Positions 17,047 through 26,322 of a stretch of DNA of 64,000 nt are shown here, piece by piece. Location: NCBI GenBank assembly GCA_016717655.1, contig JADKFC010000004.1, forward strand, positions 62,001-126,000, written 5' to 3'. The DNA is from Saprospiraceae bacterium (lineage in GTDB: Bacteria > Bacteroidota > Bacteroidia > Chitinophagales > Saprospiraceae). The notes below the pieces were generated by a model. That model was given only the letters and a program-made list of their open reading frames with translations. It made no database searches and was not told the DNA's origin. How positions within the stretch are numbered: position 1 is the stretch's first letter; every line of letters begins with the position of its first letter. The translations under genes and the position numbers were made by a program.

Positions 17047-18086
17047 TACAAAGCCTGGGATATAAAATTTACATCAACGAAGCCAGTGCATTGGGTGAAG
17101 TGTTGGAAGCGATGCAACCATCAAAGACCTTTGTGCTGGTAGATGAACATACAGAGCAAAACTGCCTTGTTTACATTTTGGAGCATTTATCGCCAGAAGC
17201 GGTCATTCTCCAAATCGACAGTGGGGAACTTCACAAAAATCTCGATACGGCTGCCTTTTTGTGGAAAAGCCTGCTTTACCATGGTGCCGATCGCCATGCT
17301 GTGCTGATCAATCTTGGTGGTGGAGTCATTGGCGATTTGGGAGGATTTTGTGCTGCCACGTTTATGCGAGGCATCAGGTTTATCCAGATACCCACTTCCT
17401 TGTTGGCCCAGGTTGATGCCTCTGTTGGTGGAAAACTTGGAGTGGACCTCGACCACCACAAAAACATGGTGGGTGTATTTAAGCAACCGGATGCTGTTTT
17501 TATCTACACTGCTTTTATCAAGACCCTCCCCTATCGACAGTTGCAGAGTGGTTATGCCGAAATGCTCAAACACCATCTCATTGCAGATAAAGAGGCCTGG
17601 CTGGCAACCAAAGACATCAAAGATTTGACCGGACTTACCGAAGGCGATTGGATTGAAAAAAGCATTCAAATCAAAAATAAGGTAGTTTGTGAGGATCCTG
17701 AAGAAAAAGGACTGCGCAAGGTGCTGAATTTCGGACATACCATTGGTCATGCCCTTGAGAGCCTGTTGCTTTCATCTGACAGGCCCATGACCCACGGCGA
17801 TGCGGTGGCCATTGGCATGGTGTGTGAGTCTCACTTGTCTTATCAATTGGGTCATCTTATGGAAGAAGAGGTGACAGAAATTAGAGACCATGTTTTGCGC
17901 ATCTTTGGCCATAAATACAAGTCCATTCCTTCCACAGAAAAGATTATAGCCGCGATGCAATATGATAAGAAAAATTCAAATGGAGTCATTTCGTTTTCCC
18001 TCTTGGATGCCATTGGCTGTGGTTCTTATAACAAAACCGTTGCAGACCAACAAATTGAAAAGGCCATACAATGGTATAAGGGCTGA
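17037..18086 (+). CDS. aroB: 3-dehydroquinate synthase
   Basis: Second step of the shikimate pathway: DAHP to 3-dehydroquinate, NAD and divalent metal dependent. The NAD/metal blocks are LGGGVIGDLGGFCAATFMRG (about residue 93), IPTSLLAQVDASVGGK and NMVGVFKQPD. The metal His motif NFGHTIGHALES lies at about residue 230, and MTHGDAVAIGM follows. Length of 349 aa is typical. It starts inside the 3' end of the preceding ABM gene and converges on a response-regulator gene with 13 bases between the stops and no evident terminator. Confidence 0.94.
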   Translation: MAVVQSLGYKIYINEASALGEVLEAMQPSKTFVLVDEHTEQNCLVYILEHLSPEAVILQIDSGELHKNLDTAAFLWKSLLYHGADRHAVLINLGGGVIGDLGGFCAATFMRGIRFIQIPTSLLAQVDASVGGKLGVDLDHHKNMVGVFKQPDAVFIYTAFIKTLPYRQLQSGYAEMLKHHLIADKEAWLATKDIKDLTGLTEGDWIEKSIQIKNKVVCEDPEEKGLRKVLNFGHTIGHALESLLLSSDRPMTHGDAVAIGMVCESHLSYQLGHLMEEEVTEIRDHVLRIFGHKYKSIPSTEKIIAAMQYDKKNSNGVISFSLLDAIGCGSYNKTVADQQIEKAIQWYKG

Positions 18087-18099
18087 GGTAAGTTTTATC

Positions 18100-18783
18100 T
18101 TAAGGTGCAATGAGCTTAAATCCCACGCCGTGGATATTGTCGATCTTTAGGTTTTCATCGTCACTGAGGTATTTTCTGAGACGGGAAATAAATACATCCA
18201 TGCTTCGACCCAGAAAATAATCGTTTTGACCCCAAACCCTTTCCAGGATCTCTTCTCTTTTAATGACGTTGTTTTTATTTTCTATTAGTAGCTTAAGCAG
18301 GTCGGCTTCCCGTTGGGTCAGCGTTTTTTCAGAATTACCCGCAGAAATGGTCAGGTTTTTATAATCAAAGGTAAGCTTGCCTATGGTGAATTTATTGGCC
18401 TGCTTGATGTTGATAAATTTGCGTTTCAGGAAGACTTCAATTTTTAAGATTAGTTCTTCAATGCTAAAGGGCTTGGTTATGTAATCGTCGGCTCCCAGCT
18501 TTAGTCCGTTGATCCGGTCTTCCTTCATCGATTTTGCAGTGAGAAACAAGATGGGAATTTCGGGGTTTTTTTTCCTGATATCAGATGCCAGAGAAAAACC
18601 ATCCTTTTTGGGCAACATCACATCCAAGAGACATAAATCAAAATGACCATTGCCAAAAGCGGTCAGCGCTGATTCTCCGTCCAGACAGTGAACAACATCA
18701 TATCCGTTGAGAGACAGATTGTCGGATGTGACGAAACTTAGGGTCTCGTCATCTTCCACATAAAGGATCCTCGCTTTGTTCAT
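18100..18783 (-). CDS. OmpR/PhoB-type response regulator
   Basis: DNA-binding response regulator of a two-component system. The receiver domain begins ARILYVEDDE, has the phosphoacceptor Asp in LCLLDVMLP, Thr in LFLTAKS and Lys in ITKPF. The C-terminal winged-helix domain includes LTQREADLLKLL and SRLRKYLSDD. ATG 18783 is preferred to the upstream ATG at 18822 because the receiver begins directly there. The partner kinase gene is next upstream on the same strand, 130 bases away. The combination resembles RprX/RprY systems of Bacteroidota. The stimulus is unknown. Confidence 0.92.
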   Translation of the reverse strand: MNKARILYVEDDETLSFVTSDNLSLNGYDVVHCLDGESALTAFGNGHFDLCLLDVMLPKKDGFSLASDIRKKNPEIPILFLTAKSMKEDRINGLKLGADDYITKPFSIEELILKIEVFLKRKFINIKQANKFTIGKLTFDYKNLTISAGNSEKTLTQREADLLKLLIENKNNVIKREEILERVWGQNDYFLGRSMDVFISRLRKYLSDDENLKIDNIHGVGFKLIAP

Positions 18784-18913
18784 TGTCAAACGGCTTATAA
18801 TGCTTTGATGTAAAAATAACAATAATTTGATTAAACATCAATTTTGACGACTTTAGTATTTACCGCAGTGGTACTATGCTGTTTTTTCGGTGTAGTAACT
18901 TTTTCTGAATCCT

Positions 18914-20173
18914 CTAGGCCGACATATCAATTTCAAAAACAGAGCCCTTGCCTACTTCAGAATCGACAAGGATTTCCCAGTTGTGGGCCTTGCAAATACT
19001 TTTAACGTAAAAAAGGCCCAGGCCAAAACCTTTTACATTGTGCACGTTGCCCGTGTTGACCCTGTAAAACTTGTCAAAGAGGAACCTTAGGTACTCTTTG
19101 GGAATACCTATGCCATTGTCTGCGATCCTGATGGCCACACCATTGTTCTTTTTAAAAAGGGAGAGGTGGATCTCCGGATCTCTTTCACAGTATTTTGTTG
19201 CGTTGTCAATGATGTTGTAAATGACATTGGTGAGGTGAAGCTTATCTGCGTTGACTGTAATGTTGTGTACCTCTTCCTCAAAGTAAATTTTACCGCTCTC
19301 CAGCTTCAGTTCTGTAGCTTCAACTATGGCATGCAGCAGGGCATTCAGATCGACCATTTCCATATTGAGCTTCAAGGTGTCATTTTCAAGTCTGGCTACA
19401 TTCAGTACCTTTTCTACCTGGTCATTCAACCTCAGGTTTTGTTCTTTGATGATGTTGGCGTAACGCGACAGGCGGCTGTTTTCTTTGATATGGCCATCGT
19501 TCTGGAGGACGTCGGCTGCAATTCTGATGGATGAAATAGGTGTTTTAAATTCATGGGTCATGTTGTTGATAAAGTCTTTCTGCAGGTCTGAAAGTCTTTT
19601 TTGCCTGAGAATGATCAGGATGCTATAGGTGAAAAACAAGACCGATAGAATGGCAACTGAACCGATCATCAGATTGGCCCATAAGTCACTCACGATGTAA
19701 CTTTCCCTTTCCGGAAATTTGACCACAAAGTAGTAGTCGAGGTGAGAAAATTTTGGCAAAATGGACGCCTTTTTCTTTTTGGATGAATTGTCCATCTTAC
19801 AATAATTGCCATAAATCATTTCACTGCTCGCGCAGTCATAGACCGCATATTCAAAATCGGTATTGATAAAGACATTGGATATTTCCTGGTAGAGATAGTC
19901 TTCCAGTACGGCAATATCGTTGATGTTGCTATTGACGTTGACAGCATATACATTTGACGATCTGCGCTGGATCAGGTTGTACTTGGGCAGGGTGGTATTG
20001 TTGTAATTGGCAATGATCTGAGCCACATTTCGCAGCGCAATGGTTACCGACTGGTCAAAGTCGTTGTCTCTGATGTCCCACGATTTTGACAGCCAAAAGG
20101 ATTGAACGGCAATGATGCCGACGATGGCAAGACTCCCCAGAACAAGCACTCTTTTGATTAAATTTTCTGACAC
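18914..20173 (-). CDS. Membrane sensor histidine kinase
   Basis: Sensor partner of the OmpR-type regulator downstream. It has two membrane helices (about residues 8-27 and 168-190) enclosing a periplasmic sensor of about 140 residues. HisKA has the phosphorylated His in NNMTHEFKTPISSI. HATPase_c has NIIDNATKYC (N box), IADNGIGIP (G1) and GFGLGLFYV (G2). Length is 419 aa. The periplasmic part has two Cys (YDCASS and YCKM) that could form a disulfide. Its arrangement matches RprX-like kinases; the signal cannot be inferred. Confidence 0.9.
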   Translation of the reverse strand: MSENLIKRVLVLGSLAIVGIIAVQSFWLSKSWDIRDNDFDQSVTIALRNVAQIIANYNNTTLPKYNLIQRRSSNVYAVNVNSNINDIAVLEDYLYQEISNVFINTDFEYAVYDCASSEMIYGNYCKMDNSSKKKKASILPKFSHLDYYFVVKFPERESYIVSDLWANLMIGSVAILSVLFFTYSILIILRQKRLSDLQKDFINNMTHEFKTPISSIRIAADVLQNDGHIKENSRLSRYANIIKEQNLRLNDQVEKVLNVARLENDTLKLNMEMVDLNALLHAIVEATELKLESGKIYFEEEVHNITVNADKLHLTNVIYNIIDNATKYCERDPEIHLSLFKKNNGVAIRIADNGIGIPKEYLRFLFDKFYRVNTGNVHNVKGFGLGLFYVKSICKAHNWEILVDSEVGKGSVFEIDMSA

Positions 20174-20275
20174 TTATACCCTATTTAGTACTGTAGAAAG
20201 TTCAAATATGTAATGATTTTTAATGTTTTTGAAGTAAAAAGCCTAAATGCTCCACTTTGGGCGTAAAAATAAAAG

Positions 20276-20283
20276 TAATTTTG
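20276..20283 (+). promoter_or_regulatory. Candidate -7 promoter element of the DUF4271-hemD operon
   Basis: TAATTTTG matches TAnnTTTG but ends only 4 bases before the first ATG at 20288. If it is used, translation would more likely start at the ATG at 20297. A TTTG at 20256-20259 is closer than the usual -33 spacing. Confidence 0.35.
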
Positions 20284-20287
20284 CGCC

Positions 20288-21205
20288 ATGTTTAAAATGA
20301 AAAAATGGACTTTGTTTTTGATTTTGGGCTTTTGTGCCGGCATTGCTATGCCCATATCTTCCCAAAACAACAGAACAAACCCTTTTGAAGTTTCGTCTCG
20401 GATCCAAAATGCCCCCAATGCGGCAGAGGCAGACACCACCGTGACAGATACAACAAAAGCCGGCGCTTCTGACAATCCATTTGAAGTAAACCACGTACCC
20501 CTTAGAAAGCAGCAGTTTAAGCCTGTTCAAAAAGCCATTGAAGATATTTCAAAGGTAAAACCCAAGGTTTCGACCAGTTTCATTTTTTGGATCATGATCT
20601 TTTCGTGGGCCATGCTGGCTATTGTCATCAGCCATAAGACCAGTTTATTGGGTTATTTGCTTCGGTCGATGTTTAACCTCAACATGATGAAGTTGACCAA
20701 GAGAGATGAAGCAAGCGGCTATAACGGTCATTTTGCCCTACTCTATCTTTGTTTTTTTGTTAATTTATCGGTGTTTATCTACCTGCTCCAAAAGAATTAC
20801 GGTGGGCAGGAAGGTATTAAGATCTGGTTGTGGTGTTTTTTCGCTGTTTGTGGGATTTACTTATTCCGACATGCATTTATGTGGTTGTTGGGAGCCTTGT
20901 TTCCCGTTTCAAAAGAAAGTTCCCTCTACAGCTATATAATTTTAGTTTTTAATATTTTATTGGGTCTTTTAATAGTTCCTGTCAATTTAATGTTGGCTTA
21001 TGGCCCAGAAGCGATGTATTCGTTGGTGTTATACATGGGTATTGGTGCCATCGTGTTATTCTATGTCATGCGTACTTTAAGGGGTTTGAGCATCTCCATA
21101 TTTTTGATCGGTCAGGGAATAGTTCCTTTTTTTATATATCTTTGCACCGCGGAAATTGCACCGGTTTTGGTGATGATTAGGGCGATTTCAGCAATACAGG
21201 GCTAA
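20288..21205 (+). CDS. DUF4271 membrane protein
   Basis: Integral membrane protein typical of Bacteroidota. A signal-like N-terminal segment (about residues 5-25) is followed by a Pro/Gln-rich linker. Then come about seven hydrophobic helices (about residues 98-118, 150-170, 178-195, 198-215, 220-245, 250-270, 275-300). The gene is followed after 24 bases by hemD, the usual arrangement for DUF4271, so a link to heme or tetrapyrrole biology is suggested by context only. No enzymatic motif is visible. ATG 20297 is an alternative start. Confidence 0.82.
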   Translation: MFKMKKWTLFLILGFCAGIAMPISSQNNRTNPFEVSSRIQNAPNAAEADTTVTDTTKAGASDNPFEVNHVPLRKQQFKPVQKAIEDISKVKPKVSTSFIFWIMIFSWAMLAIVISHKTSLLGYLLRSMFNLNMMKLTKRDEASGYNGHFALLYLCFFVNLSVFIYLLQKNYGGQEGIKIWLWCFFAVCGIYLFRHAFMWLLGALFPVSKESSLYSYIILVFNILLGLLIVPVNLMLAYGPEAMYSLVLYMGIGAIVLFYVMRTLRGLSISIFLIGQGIVPFFIYLCTAEIAPVLVMIRAISAIQG

Positions 21206-21229
21206 CAATTGATCACTCAAATTACCTAA

Positions 21230-22036
21230 ATGGCTACAAGAAGCACTGCTTCCAAAACAAAAGTTAAGTATACAGAGGAGTATAGGCCGATCAAGACCAT
21301 TTTGGTTTCGCAGCCCAAACCGGAAAGGTCTCCCTACTATGACATAGAAAAAAAATATGGCCTTACCATTGATTGGAGGTCATTTATCCACGTGGAAGGG
21401 GTGACAGAAAAAGAGTTTAGAAAAAACCGTGTCCGCCCTGACGAATATACCAGCATCATTTTTTGCAGTAAAAACGCCATTGAAAACTTCTTCAGGATTT
21501 GTGAAGAAATGAGAATCAAGATGTCGCCGGAAACCAAATATTTCTGTGTGACCGAGGCCATTGCCAATTATCTACAAAAGTTTATCGTTTACAGAAAAAG
21601 AAAAGTGTTTGCCGGCAAGAAAAAACTCGATGACCTGCATACCTATTTTAACAAGTTTAAGGCAACCGAAAAATTTCTTTTACCCAACTCCAATCTGGGC
21701 AACAAGGACGTAGTCGGCTATCTGGATAAAAATAAGATTGAATTTACCGACGTACTGATGTACCGCACCCTTTCCAGCGATCTTTCAGATCTTGAAAATG
21801 TGTTTTATGATGTGCTGGTGTTTTTCAGTCCCCAGGGTATAGAATCCCTGTATGAAAATTTTCCGGACTTTAAACAAAACTACACGAGGATCGCCGTATT
21901 TGGGCAATCAACGCTCCAGGCTGTGCATGACCATGGCATATACCCCAACATAGTGGCTCCTACTCCAGAAGCCCCCTCTATGTCGATGGCCCTTGAACAA
22001 TACCTGGTGAAGTCCAATACCAATAAAGGACAGTAA
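21230..22036 (+). CDS. hemD: Uroporphyrinogen-III synthase
   Basis: Cyclises hydroxymethylbilane to uroporphyrinogen III in heme synthesis. The divergent HemD fold is recognisable from SIIFCSKNAIENFF, the central LLPNSNLGNKDVVGYL, DVLVFFSPQGIESL and IAVFGQSTLQAV, ending APTPEAPSM, the usual block in this family. Length of 268 aa is normal. An N-terminal Lys/Thr-rich stretch precedes the conserved VSQPKPERSPYYD. It is probably co-transcribed with the DUF4271 gene. Confidence 0.85.
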   Translation: MATRSTASKTKVKYTEEYRPIKTILVSQPKPERSPYYDIEKKYGLTIDWRSFIHVEGVTEKEFRKNRVRPDEYTSIIFCSKNAIENFFRICEEMRIKMSPETKYFCVTEAIANYLQKFIVYRKRKVFAGKKKLDDLHTYFNKFKATEKFLLPNSNLGNKDVVGYLDKNKIEFTDVLMYRTLSSDLSDLENVFYDVLVFFSPQGIESLYENFPDFKQNYTRIAVFGQSTLQAVHDHGIYPNIVAPTPEAPSMSMALEQYLVKSNTNKGQ

Positions 22037-22110
22037 ATTTCAGTGTTTATTTAGTGGCGCAGGTCGAAGTGAGGCGAATTAAGTCTGGCTTTGCCAATTT
22101 TCCTAAATCA

Positions 22111-22488
22111 TCAGGCAAATAAGAGCTGGTTTTTCCTCCAATTGATAAAATGTGCAGAAGATACCAGTGCACTGCCCAATAAACTGATCCAAAGGTGGAT
22201 GCCGCCATGGCCGTGTGTAAGCCCATAGGTCAATACAGAAAAACCGACGATGACCAGGCCTAGTGGAAAAAAAGATCTGTGTTTTTTAAAGTCGGATATC
22301 AAAGAAATAGAGGCAATGACAATTCCAATGGCAATGACAACCATATCAAAGGTGTGGTCATGGAATAAGTGTCCGGTATGAGCTACCCCCAAAGACAAAA
22401 TCAAAGGCATTGCCATACAATGGATGGCGCAGATGGCAGAGGCTGCCATGCCGGCGAAATCGAGATTGAGCTTAAAAAACGAAGACAT
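22111..22488 (-). CDS. MerC-domain membrane protein
   Basis: Small inner-membrane protein (125 aa) of the MerC family. Four hydrophobic helices are visible (about residues 8-32, 44-62, 70-90, 95-115). The metal-binding Cys-His pair CAIHCMAMP lies in the first helix. His residues cluster in the loops (HTGHLFHDHTF, GLTHGHGGIH). MerC of mercury-resistance operons moves Hg(II), but chromosomal Bacteroidota copies have no mer partners, as here. A perfect palindromic operator lies 32-48 bases upstream, which suggests control by a Fur/Zur-type metal regulator. A role in zinc or other metal homeostasis is inferred. Confidence 0.82.
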   Translation of the reverse strand: MSSFFKLNLDFAGMAASAICAIHCMAMPLILSLGVAHTGHLFHDHTFDMVVIAIGIVIASISLISDFKKHRSFFPLGLVIVGFSVLTYGLTHGHGGIHLWISLLGSALVSSAHFINWRKNQLLFA

Positions 22489-22519
22489 TCTTCAATATTA
22501 GGCCACAAAGATAGTCTAT

Positions 22520-22536
22520 TTGCAACAATGTTGCAA
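22520..22536 (-). promoter_or_regulatory. Palindromic operator upstream of merC
   Basis: TTGCAACAATGTTGCAA has two perfect 8-base arms around one central base. Its length and position (32-48 bases before the merC start) fit the binding site of a Fur-family metalloregulator such as Zur. No regulator gene is present in the window. Confidence 0.6.
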
Positions 22537-22675
22537 GTAACTTTTGTTACCATTTCATGACTTTTCTTAAAAATTATGATAAGCATTTGTTTTTGAATGT
22601 TTTATCTCCACCAGACAACTTTTTGCCGCCTTAATTTTTTCAGCACATATTTAAAAAAATGTGATGGAAAAAGGT

Positions 22676-22683
22676 TAACTTTG
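22676..22683 (+). promoter_or_regulatory. -7 promoter element of gyrB
   Basis: TAACTTTG matches TAnnTTTG, 34 bases before the gyrB start. No good -33 element is visible at the expected spacing. Confidence 0.5.
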
Positions 22684-22716
22684 CATCCTTTGAAATCAAT
22701 TGAATATTAACAAGTT

Positions 22717-24678
22717 ATGAGCGAAAATCCGAATCCCCAGTCTCAAAATTATGGAGCCAACAACATTCAGGCACTTGAGGGCCTTGAAGCGGTACGCAAG
22801 CGTCCCGGCATGTACATTGGCAGCACCGATACCAAAGGTCTCCACCACCTGGTCTGGGAAGTCGTAGACAACTCTATTGACGAACACTTAGCTGGCTATT
22901 GTGACCGGGTTGATGTGATTGTTCACCCCAACAACAGTGTGACCGTAAAAGACAACGGAAGGGGTATTCCAACCGGCATGCACGATAAGTTACAGAAATC
23001 GGCGCTGGAAGTGGTTATGACCGTACTTCACGCCGGGGGTAAGTTTGACAAAGACACCTATAAGGTATCCGGCGGTTTGCACGGTGTGGGTGTATCCTGC
23101 GTAAATGCCTTGTCATCCTACCTCAGAGCAGAGGTACACAGAGAAGGTAAGGTCTTCGAACAGGAATATGAGAGAGGAAAGCCGATGGGCGATGTAAAAG
23201 TATTGGGCGATTCATCACACAGAGGAACCAACATAACTTTTACCCCGGATTCAGAAATATTTGAGGAGGTGGTCTATGACTACGATACCCTGGCCAAGAG
23301 GCTTAGAGAGTTGAGTTACCTCAATAAAGGTTTAACCCTTCGATTGACCGATGAGAGGGACAAGGACGAAGATTCTGGTGAATATAGATCATCGTTTTTC
23401 CATTCAGAAGGCGGATTGAAGGAGTTTGTCAAATTTATTGACCAGTCCAGAACCTCCCTTTTAGAAAGTCCCATCCACGTTATGGGTAAAGAAGAAAATG
23501 TAGAAGTGGAGGTGGCTTTGCAGTACAATACCGGCTACCAGGAAAACATCTTTTCATACGTCAACAACATCAACACAAGAGAAGGGGGTACCCACGTAGC
23601 CGGCTTCAGAAGGGCAGTTACCCGTTTGTTTAAACAATACGGTGAAGACAATGGTCTGTTTACCAAGGCGAAAGTTTCTGTTTCGGGCGATGACTTCAGA
23701 GAGGGACTTACCGCTATTGTTTCGGTTAAGGTGCCGGAGCCGCAGTTCAAAGGCCAAACCAAGGGAGAATTGGGCAACTCAGAAGTTACCGGCATCGTTT
23801 CCCGTTGTGTAGGAGATGCGTTGAAATTTTTCCTGGAAGAAAATCCCAACCTGGCCAAAAGAATAATTGACAAGGTAATCCTGGCCGCCACTGCCCGCCA
23901 CGCAGCAGAGAGGGCCCGGGAAATGGTACAGCGTAAAACGGTGCTGACCGGAGGAGGCCTGCCGGGTAAACTGTCGGATTGTTCGTCAAAAGACCCCTAT
24001 GCCAGTGAGATCTTCCTGGTAGAGGGAGATTCAGCGGGTGGAACTGCCAAACAAGGCAGAGACAGGATGTTTCAGGCCATTTTACCGCTTAGGGGTAAGA
24101 TCCTCAATGTGGAAAAGGCCATGGAACACAAGATCTACGAAAATGAAGAAATCAAAAATATGTTCACTGCTCTGGGTGTAAGCATTCAGGACAAAGACGG
24201 TGAGCGCATTTTGAACATAGACAAACTAAGGTACCACAAGATTGTGGTCATGTGTGATGCCGATGTGGATGGAAGTCACATCACCACCCTGATTCTTACT
24301 TTCTTCTTCCGCTATATGAAACCGCTTATCGAACAAGGCAATATCTACATTGCAGCGCCACCTCTTTATCAGGTGAGAAAGGGCAAGGAATTTACTTATT
24401 GCTGGAATGATGAAGAAAGGATTGCAGCCATAGACTTCTACAGCAAAGGCAAGGAAGATGCCAATGTAAAAGTGCAGCGATATAAGGGTCTTGGAGAGAT
24501 GAATGCAGAGCAGCTCTGGGAAACTACCATGGATCCTACCACCAGGACCTTGCGTAGAATTACCATCGATGATGCCCTGGAAGCGGATTTGATTTTCTCT
24601 ATGTTGATGGGAGATGACGTACCTCCCAGTCGTCAATTCATTGAAGAAAACGCCAAGTACGCCAAAATCGACGTATAA
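22717..24678 (+). CDS. gyrB: DNA gyrase subunit B
   Basis: ATPase subunit of type II topoisomerase. The GHKL ATPase domain has EVVDNSIDEH, VKDNGRGIP and SGGLHGVGVSCVNAL. The transducer domain follows. The TOPRIM domain has LVEGDSAGGTAKQGRDR and MCDADVDGSHI, and the C-terminal gyrB block is QRYKGLGEMNAEQLWETTMD. Length of 653 aa is typical of a gyrase B without insertions. The sequence is strongly conserved and unbroken. The start ATG follows a TAnnTTTG promoter. ParE is possible in principle, but the overall block pattern supports GyrB. Confidence 0.95.
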   Translation: MSENPNPQSQNYGANNIQALEGLEAVRKRPGMYIGSTDTKGLHHLVWEVVDNSIDEHLAGYCDRVDVIVHPNNSVTVKDNGRGIPTGMHDKLQKSALEVVMTVLHAGGKFDKDTYKVSGGLHGVGVSCVNALSSYLRAEVHREGKVFEQEYERGKPMGDVKVLGDSSHRGTNITFTPDSEIFEEVVYDYDTLAKRLRELSYLNKGLTLRLTDERDKDEDSGEYRSSFFHSEGGLKEFVKFIDQSRTSLLESPIHVMGKEENVEVEVALQYNTGYQENIFSYVNNINTREGGTHVAGFRRAVTRLFKQYGEDNGLFTKAKVSVSGDDFREGLTAIVSVKVPEPQFKGQTKGELGNSEVTGIVSRCVGDALKFFLEENPNLAKRIIDKVILAATARHAAERAREMVQRKTVLTGGGLPGKLSDCSSKDPYASEIFLVEGDSAGGTAKQGRDRMFQAILPLRGKILNVEKAMEHKIYENEEIKNMFTALGVSIQDKDGERILNIDKLRYHKIVVMCDADVDGSHITTLILTFFFRYMKPLIEQGNIYIAAPPLYQVRKGKEFTYCWNDEERIAAIDFYSKGKEDANVKVQRYKGLGEMNAEQLWETTMDPTTRTLRRITIDDALEADLIFSMLMGDDVPPSRQFIEENAKYAKIDV

Positions 24679-24743
24679 CTTGTCACAACATTTTATTGAT
24701 TATCAAGTAAATAGACATTAATTAAAAATAATTGTCCATTTTC

Positions 24744-24775
24744 TTGTCATGTTTATGTCAAATAACTTATATTTG
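24744..24775 (+). promoter_or_regulatory. Promoter of recA
   Basis: TTG at 24744-24746 and TATATTTG at 24768-24775 match the -33 and -7 elements with the expected spacing of about 21 bases. The inferred transcript starts just before the recA ATG at 24795. This supports that ATG over an upstream in-frame start at 24732, which would lie upstream of the promoter. Confidence 0.6.
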
Positions 24776-24794
24776 CAGTGTAAAACTAATTATT

Positions 24795-25841
24795 ATGTCA
24801 AAGGAATTGGAAGAAAAACTAAAATCGCTGAAAACGACCGTAGATAAGCTGGAGAAGCAATACGGAAAGGGAATTATAATGAAGCTTGGTGACAAGCAGG
24901 TAATCGCCACCGAGGCAATTTCCACAGGATCATTAAGCTTAGACATAGCAACAGGAATCGGAGGTTTTCCAAAAGGTAGGGTTGTAGAAATTTATGGCCC
25001 GGAGTCTTCAGGTAAAACCACATTGACCATTCACGCCATTGCAGAATGCCAAAAAGCAGGAGGGATTGCAGCCTTTATTGATGCTGAACATGCCTTCGAC
25101 CGCTCTTACGCAGAATCTCTGGGTGTAGATACAGAAAACCTTTTCATTTCACAACCGGACAACGGAGAACAAGCTTTGGAAATAGCAGAAAACCTGATTC
25201 GTTCAGGTGCCATTGACTTACTGATTATCGACTCAGTAGCAGCCCTTGTTCCAAAAAGTGAGATTGAAGGCGAGATGGGTGAATCCAAAATGGGACTTCA
25301 AGCCAGATTGATGTCACAAGCCTTAAGAAAATTGACTGCAACCATTGGAAGAACAGGTTGTTGCTGCATATTCATCAACCAACTCAGAGAGAAGATTGGT
25401 GTCATGTTTGGCAATCCTGAAACTACAACGGGTGGAAATGCCTTAAAGTTTTACGCTTCCTTGCGTCTGGATATCCGTAAGTCAGGTACTGCTATTAAAG
25501 ACAAAGATGGCAATGTAGTAGGTAGTCCTACCAAAGTAAAAGTGGTCAAAAATAAGCTGGCACCCCCATTCAGGGTAGCTACCTTTGATATTGTGTTCGG
25601 AGAAGGTATCTCCAAAACGGGAGAAATCGTCGATCTGGGTGTTGACTGCGATGTCATCCAAAAAAGTGGTAGCTGGTTTAGTTACGAAGGCACTAAAATT
25701 GCCCAGGGAAGAGAACAAGCCAAACAGTTTTTGCACGACAATCCGGAAGTAGCAGAACAAATAGAACTAAAGATCAAAGAAAAATACAGTCCTGCTTTAG
25801 CCCCGGAAACTGCTGACAGAAGTGAAGGAGAAGAAGATTAA
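24795..25841 (+). CDS. recA: Recombinase RecA
   Basis: Strand-exchange ATPase for homologous recombination and the SOS response. Walker A is GPESSGKTTL (about residue 70), Walker B is LLIIDSVAALVPKSEIEGEM, loop L2 is in the GNPETTTGGNALKFYAS region, and FINQLREKIGVMFG is fully conserved. Length of 348 aa is normal. It is isolated: no recX or lexA neighbour. I saw no clear SOS box in the promoter. Confidence 0.97.
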   Translation: MSKELEEKLKSLKTTVDKLEKQYGKGIIMKLGDKQVIATEAISTGSLSLDIATGIGGFPKGRVVEIYGPESSGKTTLTIHAIAECQKAGGIAAFIDAEHAFDRSYAESLGVDTENLFISQPDNGEQALEIAENLIRSGAIDLLIIDSVAALVPKSEIEGEMGESKMGLQARLMSQALRKLTATIGRTGCCCIFINQLREKIGVMFGNPETTTGGNALKFYASLRLDIRKSGTAIKDKDGNVVGSPTKVKVVKNKLAPPFRVATFDIVFGEGISKTGEIVDLGVDCDVIQKSGSWFSYEGTKIAQGREQAKQFLHDNPEVAEQIELKIKEKYSPALAPETADRSEGEED

Positions 25842-26138
25842 TTGATCTTCACACCTTGCCTGTCAAAGGCACACTGACACAAAATACTATAATAATATCA
25901 TCCCATGATGAAGCTGGCTTTCTGCCGGGTGAGTTGAATCTACACCTGGCAGCAGGCCGCTTTTAAATACTAATGCTTTTGGGGTTCACCAAAACCAAAG
26001 AGTACATATTCTTGTATGTGGGAGTGCACCGTTGAAATAGATGATGTTTTGTTCAAATAACACGAAGAGAACAAATTATTTTTTCTTTGTTCAGGATCTT
26101 AGGCAGTCTTTTATCCTGCATACAACATGTTAATCGGG

Positions 26139-26170
26139 TTCTCCTGGCTTTGTCCAGGAGTTGTTTTAAG
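26139..26170 (+). terminator. Terminator-like hairpin 1 after recA
   Basis: CTCCTGG (26141-26147) pairs with CCAGGAG (26154-26160) around a 6-base loop and is followed by TTGTTTT. Confidence 0.55.
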
Positions 26171-26201
26171 AAATAATAATTAGTTTTCTTATTTTGAATG
26201 T

Positions 26202-26234
26202 GGGGAGGTAACAGTATCTCCCCATTTTCTTTTT
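26202..26234 (+). terminator. Terminator-like hairpin 2 after recA
   Basis: GGGGAGGTA (26202-26210) pairs with TATCTCCCC (26215-26223, one G-T wobble) around a 4-base loop and is followed by ATTTTCTTTTT. This is the stronger of the two. Confidence 0.7.
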
Positions 26235-26289
26235 AGTGAAATCCTTGCTATTAGACATTTGAATGACCTTTAGGTCGTGGGTTAATTTG

Positions 26290-26297
26290 TACCTTTG
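26290..26297 (+). promoter_or_regulatory. -7 promoter element of the HipA-DUF3037 pair
   Basis: TACCTTTG matches TAnnTTTG and lies 26 bases before the TTG start at 26323. This also argues against the upstream in-frame ATG at 26263. Confidence 0.45.
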
Positions 26298-26322
26298 TTT
26301 TATAACCATACAAATCTTTCAC

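Larger units (their letters stand above)
25842..26322. other. Non-coding stretch with two terminator-like hairpins
   Basis: No convincing gene is seen in about 480 bases between recA and the HipA-family gene. The 3' part holds two hairpins described separately, and a TAnnTTTG box lies at 26290-26297. The 5' part (25842-26130) shows nothing I can name. Confidence 0.5.
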
